From assembly GCF_000455485.1 (NCBI RefSeq), contig NZ_CBQR020000141.1, forward strand, positions 1 through 64,000: a stretch of 64,000 nucleotides of DNA, read 5' to 3'. This document shows, one piece after another, positions 41,702-51,244 of the stretch; the first letter of the stretch is position 1, and every line of letters starts with the position of its first letter. The notes beneath the pieces were generated by a model, which saw only the letters and a program-made list of their open reading frames with translations, made no database searches and was not told where the DNA came from. Both the position numbers and the translations under genes were made by a program. This DNA comes from Gorillibacterium massiliense. GTDB taxonomy: Bacteria; Bacillota; Bacilli; Paenibacillales; NBRC-103111.

Positions 41702-43135
41702 ATGACTCTGACCCACTCATTCGCAGTTTCCGCGAATAAACGTTCTGCAGGCGGCGCCGCTGTGCCGAATCGGCATCCTTGTTACGGGGAAGAGGCTCAG
41801 CACGTTTACGCCAGAATGCATCTTGCGGTCGCCCCCAAGTGCAATATCAGCTGCAATTACTGCTATCGCAAGTACGATTGTGCCAACGAAAGCCGACCGG
41901 GCGTCACCAGCGAGGTGCTTAAGCCCTGCGATGCCGTGAGGCACGTTGCCGAATCGGCCGCACGGCTGCCCCAACTATCGGTCATCGGCATCGCCGGACC
42001 GGGAGATCCTCTTGCCAATCCCGAGCGGACTTTCGAAACATTCCGCGGCGCAGCCGAGGCACTGCCGGACGCCCACCTTTGCCTCAGTACCAACGGTTTG
42101 GCGCTCCTCGACCATCTTGATGAAATCATCGCTTCCGGCGTCAGTCACCTGACCGTGACCATCAACGCTATAGACCCGGAAATCGGTCAACACATCTATC
42201 ACCGGGTATTTTGGAACGGCGTGTCCTACCGGGGCCGCCGGGCTGCCGAACTGCTGATTTTCCGCCAACTGGAAGGCTTGAAAGCTGCCGTCGCTTCCGG
42301 GATTACCTGCAAGGTCAATACCGTGCTCATCCCCGGCGTGAACGACACCCATGTTCCCGAGATTTCCGCGGTGGTGCGCAAGCTGGGCGCAGTGCTGCAT
42401 AACGTGATGCCGCATATTCCCGTCGAAGGCTCTCGCTTTACGAAGTTGGGTATCGGAGCCCCTTCCGACGAAATGTTGCAGAAGACCCGCCGCTTGTGCG
42501 GGGAGCGGATCTCCGTTATGACTCATTGCCGACAGTGCCGCGCCGATGCCGTCGGACTGTTGACCGACTCCGATCCCGGCAGCGGTAAAGACGCGCAGCA
42601 CGCGAAAGGGTTCGTGAAAGCAGGGGGCGCCTGCCCGACCGTCAGCTGCTCCAGCAAGAAGGGGATTGCCGCTGACACAGACAGCCATCATGCAGCGGAG
42701 GCGAGCCCTTTGCCGCCGCAAATCGGCGGGGTACAGCCGCAAGCAGAAAAGCCTTCCGCAACCGGCGTCCGCGCGGCGGTATGCTCCGAGGGCGGCAACA
42801 CCGTCAACCGCCACTTTGGCCACGCCAGCCAGTTTTACATCTTTGAGCTGCTCGGCGGCAAGGCGCAACTGATCGAGATGCGGGAGAGCGAGCCGTACTG
42901 CAACGGCCGATCGGATTGCGCTCCCGACAAGGAGGAACTCCTCGCCTCCCTGGTTCGCCTCCTTCACGACTGTACCCTACTATTCAGTTCCGGCATTGGC
43001 GATGCGCCGGGGCGGGAGTTGAAAGCCGCCGGTATCGTCCCGGTTACAGTCAAGCGGGGAACATCCATCGACCGGCTTACTGAGGAATACGCGCGTTATG
43101 CAGCATTTTTGTCGCCGTCGGAAGTGGCCTATTGA
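41702..43135 (+). CDS. nifB: NifB, radical-SAM nitrogenase cofactor biosynthesis protein with NifX-like C-terminal domain
   Basis: NifB (477 residues) uses S-adenosylmethionine to fuse two 4Fe-4S clusters with carbide and sulfide into NifB-co, the precursor of all nitrogenase cofactors. The radical-SAM cysteines are in PKCNISCNYCYRKYDC (about residues 42-57), followed by IAGPGDPLANP and VIPGVNDTHVPEI. A Cys-containing MTHCRQCRADAVG segment closes the catalytic part (about 275). A long low-complexity linker (about 290-355) leads to a NifX-type domain (RAAVCSEGGNTVNRHFGHASQF to the end). As the only nifB here, it probably supplies both the Mo and Fe-only enzymes. First gene of the GlnR-controlled operon. 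Confidence 0.97.
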   Translation: MTLTHSFAVSANKRSAGGAAVPNRHPCYGEEAQHVYARMHLAVAPKCNISCNYCYRKYDCANESRPGVTSEVLKPCDAVRHVAESAARLPQLSVIGIAGPGDPLANPERTFETFRGAAEALPDAHLCLSTNGLALLDHLDEIIASGVSHLTVTINAIDPEIGQHIYHRVFWNGVSYRGRRAAELLIFRQLEGLKAAVASGITCKVNTVLIPGVNDTHVPEISAVVRKLGAVLHNVMPHIPVEGSRFTKLGIGAPSDEMLQKTRRLCGERISVMTHCRQCRADAVGLLTDSDPGSGKDAQHAKGFVKAGGACPTVSCSSKKGIAADTDSHHAAEASPLPPQIGGVQPQAEKPSATGVRAAVCSEGGNTVNRHFGHASQFYIFELLGGKAQLIEMRESEPYCNGRSDCAPDKEELLASLVRLLHDCTLLFSSGIGDAPGRELKAAGIVPVTVKRGTSIDRLTEEYARYAAFLSPSEVAY

Positions 43136-43187
43136 GAGCAAAATTTTTATCATTTTTATCTTCCTATTTTAATTTACGAAAGGATGA

Positions 43188-44072
<885 letters not shown>

Positions 44073-44155
44073 ACCACCAATCCAGTCGTACATCCGTCGA
44101 TGCGCAAAGGGCCGGTCAGCCCGGACCGCCATCATTTAAAGGAGGTTTCGTGTTC

Positions 44156-45587
44156 ATGAGTGTAGTTATCCCATCCCCCGGCAAAGTGATCGAGGAGTTG
44201 CTCGAAGCCTATCCGGAAAAAACGCGAAAGCAGCGCGCCAAACATTTTGAAGTGAACGATGCGGAGAAACAGGCGACAGGCAAGTGCGCGATCAAATCGA
44301 ACATCAAATCCCGGCCTGGCGTCATGACCGTTCGCGGTTGCGCCTACGCCGGATCGAAGGGCGTCGTTTGGGGTCCGATCAAGGATATGATTCACATCAG
44401 CCACGGTCCTATAGGCTGCGGTCAATACAGCTGGGCAACCCGGCGCAACTACCAGAACGGGGTGCTGGGCGTGAGCTCCTTTGGCGCCATGCAAATCACC
44501 AGCGATTTTCAAGAGACGGACATCGTCTTCGGTGGCGACAAGAAGCTGGAGCAAATCTGCCGCGAAATCGTCGAGCTATTCCCTTTGGTCAAAGGGATCT
44601 CGATTCAGTCGGAGTGCCCCGTCGGCTTGATCGGCGACGACATTGACGCCGTTGCCAAGAAAATGACCAAGGAGCTGGGTATCCCCGTGGTCCCGGTGGC
44701 CTGTGAAGGCTTCCGTGGCGTGAGCCAATCCCTCGGCCACCACATCGCCAACGACGCCATCCGCGATCATGTCATGGGCAAGGGCGATTTGCCGGAGTCG
44801 GGACCGTATGACGTTTCCATCATCGGTGATTACAACATCGGCGGCGACGCTTGGGCTTCCCGCATTTTATTGGAAGAAATGGGCCTGCGGGTCATCTCCC
44901 AATGGTCGGGCGACGGCACCTTGAACGAGTTGATGATCGGCCACCGGTCGCGCTTGAACCTGATCCACTGCTACCGTTCCATGAACTATATCTGCACGAC
45001 GATGGAAGAGCAATACGGCATTCCCTGGTATGGAGTACAACTTTTTCGGTCCCTCCAAAACCATCGCCAGCCTGCGCGCCATTGCCGCCCGCTTTGACCA
45101 AACGATTCAAGATAATTGCGAAAAAGTTATCACCCGTTATATGGAAGAGATTAATCCGATCATCGAAAAATACCGCCCCCGCTTGGAAGGCAAAAAGGTG
45201 CTGCTGGCCATCGGCGGTTTGCGCCCGCGCCACGTAATCGGAGCCTATGAGGACCTGGGCATGGAAATCGTCGCCACCGGCTATGAATTTGCCCACAAGG
45301 ACGACTACGAGCGGACTTTCACCGATCTGAAGGAAGGTACCATCGTCTACGACGACCCTACCGCCTACGATCTCGAATATTTGGCAGGCGCACTGCGGCC
45401 TGATTTGGTGGGAGCGGGAGTTAAGGAAAAATACGTCTATCACAAAATGGGCGTCCCGTTCCGGCAAATGCATTCCTGGGATTACAGTGGACCCTACCAC
45501 GGCTTCGACGGTTTCAAGGTATTCGCCCGCGACATGGATATGGCGATCAACAGCCCGGTGTGGTCGCTGCTGAAATCGCCGTTCTGA
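44156..45587 (+). pseudogene. nifD: NifD, Mo-nitrogenase alpha subunit, split by a +1 frameshift at 45029
   Basis: The first part (to about 45028) encodes canonical NifD: P-cluster ligands in [19 protein letters not shown] and [11 protein letters not shown], the SLGHHIAND His and the cofactor ligand Cys in LIHCYRS. At 45026-45031 the codons read TGG-TAT; removing the T at 45029 restores TGG-ATG-GAG and the expected [15 protein letters not shown]. As written, frame one runs out of phase to a stop at 45097, and the second part (45030-45587) holds the rest, including the cofactor His in [18 protein letters not shown]. Without the extra base the protein would be about 476 residues, normal for NifD. 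ATG 44156 has AGGAGG ten bases upstream; a GTG at 44150 is possible. It may be a true mutation or a sequencing error. Confidence 0.93.
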
Positions 45588-45618
45588 GCGGCGGATAAAG
45601 GGGAGAGGAGTGGGGAAC

Positions 45619-47145
45619 ATGGCGAATCGTTTGCCGATTAAGGATCACAATACGCTGTTCCAGCAAGAGAAGTACAAGCGCCAGGCGGAGAACAAGAAGC
45701 AGTTTGAGCTGGCCTGTCCAACGGATAAAGTGGAAGAGGTCCGCGCCTATACGGCGACGGAGGAATACAAGGAGAAGAACTTTGCCCGTTCTAGCGTGGT
45801 CATCAACCCGGCGAAGGCCTGCCAGCCTTTAGGTGCGGTGCTGGCCGGTCTCGGTTTTGAAAAGACACTGCCCTTCGTTCAGGGCTCCCAAGGCTGCGTC
45901 GCCTATTTTCGCAGCCATCTGGCCCGCCATTTCAAGGAGCCGGTGCCGGCCGTCTCCTCCTCGATGACTGAGGACGGAGCTGTATTCGGCGGCATGCGCA
46001 ACCTGATCGACGGACTGCAAAACAGTACGGCGCTGTATAAGCCGGAGATGATCGCTATGAGCACCACATGCATGGCGGAGGTTATCGGCGATGACTTGCA
46101 GGCGTTCATCCGGAATGCCCGAGGCGAAGGGGCGATCAGCCAGGAATTCCCTGTGGCTTACGCTAATACGCCGAGCTTCATCGGCTCGCACATCACCGGG
46201 TACGACGCGATGATGAAGGGCATCTTGAGCTGTTTGAGCGAACGTAATCCGGAAGCGGCAAAAACCCCTTCTGGCAAAATCAATTTCATCGCCGGCTTCG
46301 ATACGTACACGGGGAATTTCGCCGAATTGAAGCGGCTCCTGGCGTTGATGGATGTGGACTACACCATCCTCGGCGATTACAGTGACAATCTGGATTCCCC
46401 CGCCAACGGGGAGTACAACTACTACTACGGCGGGACAAAGCTGGCGGATGTGGAGCAAGCTCCGGCAGCTGCGGCGACCATTGCCCTGCAAAAGTACTCC
46501 ACCAGCAAGACCATGAAATACGTGGGGGCGAGCTGGGGCCACCAAACGGCTGCCTTCTCCGCCCCCATTGGCATCGGCGCCACCGACCGGCTGGTTTCCC
46601 TCATCAGTGGGATCAGCGGCAAGCCGGTGCCAGCCGAGCTCATCAAGGAGCGGGGCCGCGTTGTCGACGCCATGGCGGACTCCCACCCGTATCTGCACGG
46701 CAAGCGTGTGGCCATGGCCGGAGATCCGGACATGCTTCTCGGTCTCATCGGTTTTTGCCTGGAGGTCGGGATTGAGCCGGTGCACATTGTCTGCACCAAC
46801 GGCGACTCCGATTTTGAAGAGGAGGCCAAGGCCCTTCTCGCCGCCAGCCCTTACGGACTCGAAGGCAAGGTTTACGTAGGCAAGGACCTGTGGCACATGC
46901 GATCCCTGCTCTTGACCGAGCCGGTGGACTTCGCCATCGGTAGCACCTATCTGAAATACGCCGCCAAAGACGCGGGCATACCGCTCGTGCGCTTCGGTTT
47001 TCCGATCTTCGACCGCCACCACCTGCACCGTTTCCCGATCATCGGCTATCAAGGAGCGCTGCAAGTGCTGGTTCACATTGTCAACTCCCTGCTGGACAAT
47101 CTGGACGACGAGGCACCGGATCACAGTTTCGACGCGGTTCGCTGA
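45619..47145 (+). CDS. nifK: NifK, Mo-nitrogenase beta subunit
   Basis: The 508-residue beta subunit completes the alpha2beta2 MoFe protein and shares the P-cluster. The conserved ligands are visible in AKACQPLGAV, GSQGCVAYF and TTCMAEVIGDD, with PSFIGSHITGYD following. The long N-terminal extension of Mo-type NifK (about residues 1-55, LPIKDHNTLFQQEKYKRQAENKKQFEL) wraps the alpha subunit and is absent from AnfK. The ATG at 45619 has AGGAG eight bases upstream. The gene is intact, unlike nifD before it. Confidence 0.96.
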   Translation: MANRLPIKDHNTLFQQEKYKRQAENKKQFELACPTDKVEEVRAYTATEEYKEKNFARSSVVINPAKACQPLGAVLAGLGFEKTLPFVQGSQGCVAYFRSHLARHFKEPVPAVSSSMTEDGAVFGGMRNLIDGLQNSTALYKPEMIAMSTTCMAEVIGDDLQAFIRNARGEGAISQEFPVAYANTPSFIGSHITGYDAMMKGILSCLSERNPEAAKTPSGKINFIAGFDTYTGNFAELKRLLALMDVDYTILGDYSDNLDSPANGEYNYYYGGTKLADVEQAPAAAATIALQKYSTSKTMKYVGASWGHQTAAFSAPIGIGATDRLVSLISGISGKPVPAELIKERGRVVDAMADSHPYLHGKRVAMAGDPDMLLGLIGFCLEVGIEPVHIVCTNGDSDFEEEAKALLAASPYGLEGKVYVGKDLWHMRSLLLTEPVDFAIGSTYLKYAAKDAGIPLVRFGFPIFDRHHLHRFPIIGYQGALQVLVHIVNSLLDNLDDEAPDHSFDAVR

Positions 47146-47219
47146 CAGCGGTCTCGGTCCATTGGAGCGAGAATGGTAGGAAGCTTTCAAGTACACGCAT
47201 GTTCAAGGAGGGATGGGGC

Positions 47220-48593
47220 GTGCTGCTAAATGAAAAAATGATGACTCAGGGCGAGTGCCTGCAAAATCAGAAAAAGCCGCCGTCCTGCCCCCGTCCGAAG
47301 CCGGGCGAGGCGGCAGGCGGATGCACCTTCGACGGGGCGCAGATCACGTTGCTTCCCATCGCCGATGCCGCCCATCTCGTACACGGTCCGATCGGTTGTT
47401 CCGGAAACAGCTGGGAATGGAGGGGGAGCCTGTCCTCGGGCCCCTTTCTTTCCCGTTTCGGCATGACGACTGATCTGGGTGAACAGGACATCATCTTCGG
47501 CGGTGAGAAAAAGCTGCGCCGGGCCATCGGCGAGATCATCGAGCGCTACTCGCCTCCGGCCGTGTTCGTTTACGCCACCTGTGTCACCGCCCTCATCGGC
47601 GACGATCTGGAGGCGGTGTGCAAGAGCGAAAGCCAGCGCTGGTCCATCCCCGTCATTCCCGTCAACAGCCCGGGGTTTCTCGGCAACAAAAACCTCGGCA
47701 ACCGCTTGGCCGGCGATGCGCTGTTCGAGCATGTCATCGGCACGGCGGAACCGGAGGAGCCGCTCACCCCGTACGATATCAACCTGATCGGCGAATATAA
47801 CATTGCCGGAGAGCTGTGGGATATCAACGAGCTGTTCGGGCAAGTGGGCATTCGCGTTCTCTCCCGCATCACCGGCGACGGCCGTTTTCAGGAAGTCCGC
47901 TATGCCCACCGGGCCAAGGTCAATATGGTCGTGTGCAGCCGGGCGATGATCGGCTTGGCGAAGAATATGCGAGACAAGTACGGCATTCCCTTTTTTGAAG
48001 GCTCCTTTTATGGGGCGCGGGAGACGGCGTTTTCCTTGCGGCAAATCGCCTATCTGTTGGGCGACCGGGCGCTGGAAATTCGCGTCGAGCAGTTGATCAA
48101 GCGAGAGGAGCGGCGGCTGGAGCGGGAATTGGCCGAGGCCAAGTCCGTGCTGCGCGGCAAACGCGTTGTGCTGTATACCGGCGGCGTGAAAAGCTGGTCC
48201 GTTATCACCGCCTTACAGGAGCTGGGCATCAAGGTCGTCGGCGTCGGGACGAACAAGAGCAGCCGCGAGGACGTGTCCCGCATCAAGGAGCGGGTAACCG
48301 CCGACACGGTGCTCATCGACGAAGGCGGCGCGGCACGGATCTTGAAGACCGTCCGGGACAAGAAGGCCGATATGATCATCGCCGGCGGCCGCAACATGTT
48401 TGTCGCCCTCAAGGAGCAGATTCCTTATTTGGATATCAATCAGGAGCGGCACACCGCCTATGCCGGCTACAAGGGGTTGACGCGGCTAGCCAACCATCTG
48501 GTGGAGTCGCTGACCCATCCGGTGTGGGAGGCGGCCAAGCGCCGTCCTCCGTGGGAAGGAGTGCCGCCTTATGGCCATTATGCAGGCAAATAA
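47220..48593 (+). CDS. nifE: NifE, FeMo-cofactor assembly scaffold alpha-type subunit
   Basis: NifE (457 residues) pairs with NifN to hold NifB-co while it matures to FeMo-co. Ligands of the permanent 4Fe-4S cluster are seen in GGCTFDGAQ, GPIGCSGNSW and YATCVTALIGDD, and the cofactor-anchoring Cys in NMVVCSRAM (codon 47934-47936; corresponds to Azotobacter NifE Cys250). GTG 47220 is the preferred start, seven bases after AAGGAGGG; the in-frame ATG at 47199 lies before that site. It overlaps nifN by 23 bases. Confidence 0.95.
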   Translation: MLLNEKMMTQGECLQNQKKPPSCPRPKPGEAAGGCTFDGAQITLLPIADAAHLVHGPIGCSGNSWEWRGSLSSGPFLSRFGMTTDLGEQDIIFGGEKKLRRAIGEIIERYSPPAVFVYATCVTALIGDDLEAVCKSESQRWSIPVIPVNSPGFLGNKNLGNRLAGDALFEHVIGTAEPEEPLTPYDINLIGEYNIAGELWDINELFGQVGIRVLSRITGDGRFQEVRYAHRAKVNMVVCSRAMIGLAKNMRDKYGIPFFEGSFYGARETAFSLRQIAYLLGDRALEIRVEQLIKREERRLERELAEAKSVLRGKRVVLYTGGVKSWSVITALQELGIKVVGVGTNKSSREDVSRIKERVTADTVLIDEGGAARILKTVRDKKADMIIAGGRNMFVALKEQIPYLDINQERHTAYAGYKGLTRLANHLVESLTHPVWEAAKRRPPWEGVPPYGHYAGK

Positions 48594-49929
48594 AGCCGCC
48601 GTCATCAATCCACTCAAGCTGGGCCAGCCACTGGGGGGCATCATCGCCATGCAGGGCTTTTACCGCTCCTTGTCCATTGTTCACGGTGGTCAAGGCTGCG
48701 CCGCTTTCATCCGCCAGTTGATCACCGGCCACTACCGGGAGCCTTGCGCCATGCAAACCTCGGCTCTCCAGGAGATGAACGTCATCTTCGGCTCCGGCCG
48801 CAACCTGACCGAGGCTCTCGATGCGGTGATCGCCAAGCACCGTCCCGATATCGTAACCGTGTTGTCCACGGCCCTGACCGAGTTGGCCGGCGGCGACGAT
48901 TTGAAGGCGGAAATCCGCCAATACATGCGGCAGAGAGACGTGAAGGACACCCTTGTCGTTCCCGTTTCCGTTCCCGATTTCACCGGCTCGTTGGAATCGG
49001 GTTATGCCCGAACAGTGGAGGCGGTGATCGAAGCCGTATTGGATAAGGCCAAGCGCAATCAGACTGCTGCGGGGGCGGCAGGGGCAACCGGCGGAACTGC
49101 CGGCATCTTGCGGCCGAGGCCGGTGAAAGGCCGCATCGTCCTTTTGCCCGGTGCGCACTTGACCCCGGGAGACGTGACGGAGCTCAAGGATCTCATCGCC
49201 TCCTTCGGGCTGGAGGTGATTGCGCTGCCCGATCTCTCCACGTCGCTATCCGGTCATCTGCTCACCGGGCACACGCCCCTCAGCCGGGGCGGCCAGCCTC
49301 TCGACGTCGTCGAACAGATGCTGACCGCCGAGGCGGTCATCGCCATCGGCAGTCATATGGAGCGGGCCGCCTGCAAGCTTCAGGCAGTTGGCATTCCCGT
49401 CCGGGTATTCCCCCGCAGCTTCGGCCTTGCGGCAACGGACGAGTTGATCGAGCATTTGCAGCAGTTGGCGCGCATGACGCTGCCTTCCCGTTATATTTGG
49501 CAGCGGGAAAACCTGGTGGACTGCATGCTGGATGCCCACTTCACCTATTTGGGGAGGCGAGCGGTGGTTGCCCTGGAACCCGACCACTTACTTGATATGG
49601 CTGGCTGGCTGCAGGAAATGGGTGTGAAGCGGAAGGGATTGGTTTCTCCCGTTCCCTCGCCTGCGCTGGAAAAGCTGGATGAAACGGTTTGGGTAGGCGA
49701 TCTGGACGATCTCGAACGGATGGCCGGGCACGGCGACCTTTGGATCAGCAATTCCCACGGCAAGCAGGGAGCTGACAGGGTTGGGGCGCATTTTGTGCCT
49801 TGCGGTTTTCCGGTGCTTCACCGGATCGGAGCCGGTCTGACCGTGTCGGTGGGATACAGGGGGGCGATCGAGCTGACGATGCGCTGCGGAAATCTTTTGT
49901 TGGAAAGAGAGGTTGGAGCCCATGATTAA
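48571..49929 (+). CDS. nifN: NifN, FeMo-cofactor assembly scaffold beta-type subunit
   Basis: NifN (452 residues) is the partner of NifE. It starts with the short NifN-type N-terminus and shows INPLKLGQPLGGIIAMQGF, the cluster ligand in HGGQGCAAF and GAHLTPGDVTELKDLIASFGLEVIALPDLS. A low-complexity Ala/Gly/Thr insert interrupts it at about residues 165-180. AAGGAG is nine bases upstream of the ATG. Its stop overlaps the nifX start by eight bases. Confidence 0.94.
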   Translation: MAIMQANKAAVINPLKLGQPLGGIIAMQGFYRSLSIVHGGQGCAAFIRQLITGHYREPCAMQTSALQEMNVIFGSGRNLTEALDAVIAKHRPDIVTVLSTALTELAGGDDLKAEIRQYMRQRDVKDTLVVPVSVPDFTGSLESGYARTVEAVIEAVLDKAKRNQTAAGAAGATGGTAGILRPRPVKGRIVLLPGAHLTPGDVTELKDLIASFGLEVIALPDLSTSLSGHLLTGHTPLSRGGQPLDVVEQMLTAEAVIAIGSHMERAACKLQAVGIPVRVFPRSFGLAATDELIEHLQQLARMTLPSRYIWQRENLVDCMLDAHFTYLGRRAVVALEPDHLLDMAGWLQEMGVKRKGLVSPVPSPALEKLDETVWVGDLDDLERMAGHGDLWISNSHGKQGADRVGAHFVPCGFPVLHRIGAGLTVSVGYRGAIELTMRCGNLLLEREVGAHD

Positions 49930-50320
49930 AATTGCCTTTGCCACTACGGACGGCCGAACGGTCAACGCCCATTTCGGACTGTGCGACGCCTTCACCGTCT
50001 ACGAGTTGGATGCCAACCGCTACGAAGAACTGCCGGAACGCAGCGTCGTGGCTCCCCTCGGGATCGACTCCGGCGATAACAGCCGGATTGAGCAGCGGGT
50101 GACCGCCATCCGGGACTGCACGCTGGTTTACATCAATCAGATCGGGGCCGCTGCCGCCGCCCGCGTTACGCGCAGCCGAATCATGCCGGTGAAAGTGGAT
50201 GAAGGCTCCTCCATCCAGACACATGTGGAAAAGCTGATGGAAGTACTGCGGGGCAAACCGCCGATTTGGCTGGCGAAAGCGATGGCGGGAAAGAAGGAGG
50301 TGGAGACAGCGGATGAGTGA
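49922..50320 (+). CDS. nifX: NifX, cofactor-precursor carrier
   Basis: The 132-residue protein belongs to the NifX/NafY/NifB-C-terminal family that binds NifB-co or a later FeMo-co precursor and shuttles it between NifB, NifEN and the apo-enzyme. The fold signature is MIKIAFATTDGRTVNAHFGLCDAF with the HFG histidine, then DCTLVYINQIG and a helical end LRGKPPIWLAKAM. The ATG overlaps the nifN stop. Confidence 0.9.
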   Translation: MIKIAFATTDGRTVNAHFGLCDAFTVYELDANRYEELPERSVVAPLGIDSGDNSRIEQRVTAIRDCTLVYINQIGAAAAARVTRSRIMPVKVDEGSSIQTHVEKLMEVLRGKPPIWLAKAMAGKKEVETADE

Positions 50321-50795
50321 GCTTGCAGTTGCGACAAACGACGGTTTGGTGAATTCCGGCTTGTTTCTCGATTGTCTGAACCAGGTCATCCATGCGGCGC
50401 AGCCTTGGGGCACGCCGGCGAAGCTGACTCCGCAGCAAAAGGCGGAACGAGTGTTTTTCCTCCGCTCAGGTCCGGCGAAAAACGCGGTCGTCCCCAATTG
50501 TTTCGGACTGCCCGATATTGGCCAGTGGCATGACCAGTTGGATTTGTTTTTTCGCGCGGTCTCCATCGCCATCGAACGGCAGAGAGGTCTCCCGGTCTGT
50601 AGCCTGGTGGATTTGAATCACGAAGGCTTCGGGCGCGGCCTGGTCTATGCGGGCCGGCTGGTTCTGGTCGTCAAAAGCCTGCGGGGCGGCAATCCCCTCT
50701 TCACCACCTTGGAGCAAGCGGCGAAGACCGGCGAGATTTGGGTGCAGCAAGGTTTGGAATGGCTGGACCGCTACCCGGAGATTGCAAAAGTGTGA
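50313..50795 (+). CDS. NifX-associated DUF269 protein
   Basis: The 160-residue protein belongs to the DUF269 family found next to nifX in most nif clusters. Recognisable segments are LDLFFRAVSIAIERQRGLPV, NHEGFGRGLVYAGRLVLVVKSLRG and the end EQAAKTGEIWVQQGLEWLDRYPEIAKV. The biochemical role is not established; a part in cofactor maturation is inferred from context. AAGGAGG lies upstream and the ATG overlaps the nifX stop by eight bases. Confidence 0.88.
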   Translation: MSELAVATNDGLVNSGLFLDCLNQVIHAAQPWGTPAKLTPQQKAERVFFLRSGPAKNAVVPNCFGLPDIGQWHDQLDLFFRAVSIAIERQRGLPVCSLVDLNHEGFGRGLVYAGRLVLVVKSLRGGNPLFTTLEQAAKTGEIWVQQGLEWLDRYPEIAKV

Positions 50796-50917
50796 GCGAC
50801 GCTGAAACTGCCGGTGCGTCAAGCTGAGGAATCAAGCTGGTTAATCCGTTAGAACGAATAGAAATGGCAGATCCAATAGAAACCTTAACGTCAATGCGAA
50901 ACAAGGAGTGGGGGACC

Positions 50918-51244
50918 ATGAACGGAAAAAGCATGACATTGGATGCTGTGGACAGTCTGTTTGAGCAATTTTGCGTCGCCTATGATCCGTCCCGTCTGAA
51001 GGGCGGCAGATTGCCTTTCTTGCTCCGCTTCCGCCGCTATCTGGAGGAAGCGGGGCTGACCGAGCTGGCTGCGGCGGAAAGCGCCGCCTGGTGTCGGCAG
51101 CGGGAGCTCCTGGAGTTGGCGTATCAAGAGGCCATTATGCCGCCCGCATTTGAGGGCGGCTGCGGCGGCGAGGAGGACCTCCGAGCGCCGCTGTTCCGCA
51201 CCGGCTGCGCCGCTTGCATGGAGAAGGGCGGGTGCAGCCCATGA
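50918..51244 (+). CDS. nifW: NifW-like nitrogenase-protective protein with a Cys-rich tail
   Basis: From ATG 50918 (AAGGAG nine bases upstream) the product has 108 residues, the usual NifW length. The NifW core is seen as DSLFEQFCVAYDPSRLKGGRLPFLLRFRRYLEEAG, matching the family pattern ending in RLHIL-RF-YL. NifW is thought to stabilise or assist maturation of the MoFe protein and limit oxygen damage. The C-terminal third is unusual: GGCGG, RTGCAACMEKGGC supply four Cys that could bind metal. The gene occupies the place where hesA lies in other Paenibacillus nif clusters. It overlaps nifV (ATGA). Confidence 0.72.
   Translation: MNGKSMTLDAVDSLFEQFCVAYDPSRLKGGRLPFLLRFRRYLEEAGLTELAAAESAAWCRQRELLELAYQEAIMPPAFEGGCGGEEDLRAPLFRTGCAACMEKGGCSP

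Noticed and set aside
45020..45100. Programmed +1 frameshifting in nifD
   Set aside because: The site CCC-TGG-TAT has no stop codon at the shift position, no prfB-like slippery sequence and no obvious downstream structure; other NifD genes are not recoded. A mutation or sequencing error is more likely.
45829..47196. 455-residue open frame antisense to nifK
   Set aside because: Low-complexity His/Val/Arg-rich translation without motifs, opposite a canonical nifK.
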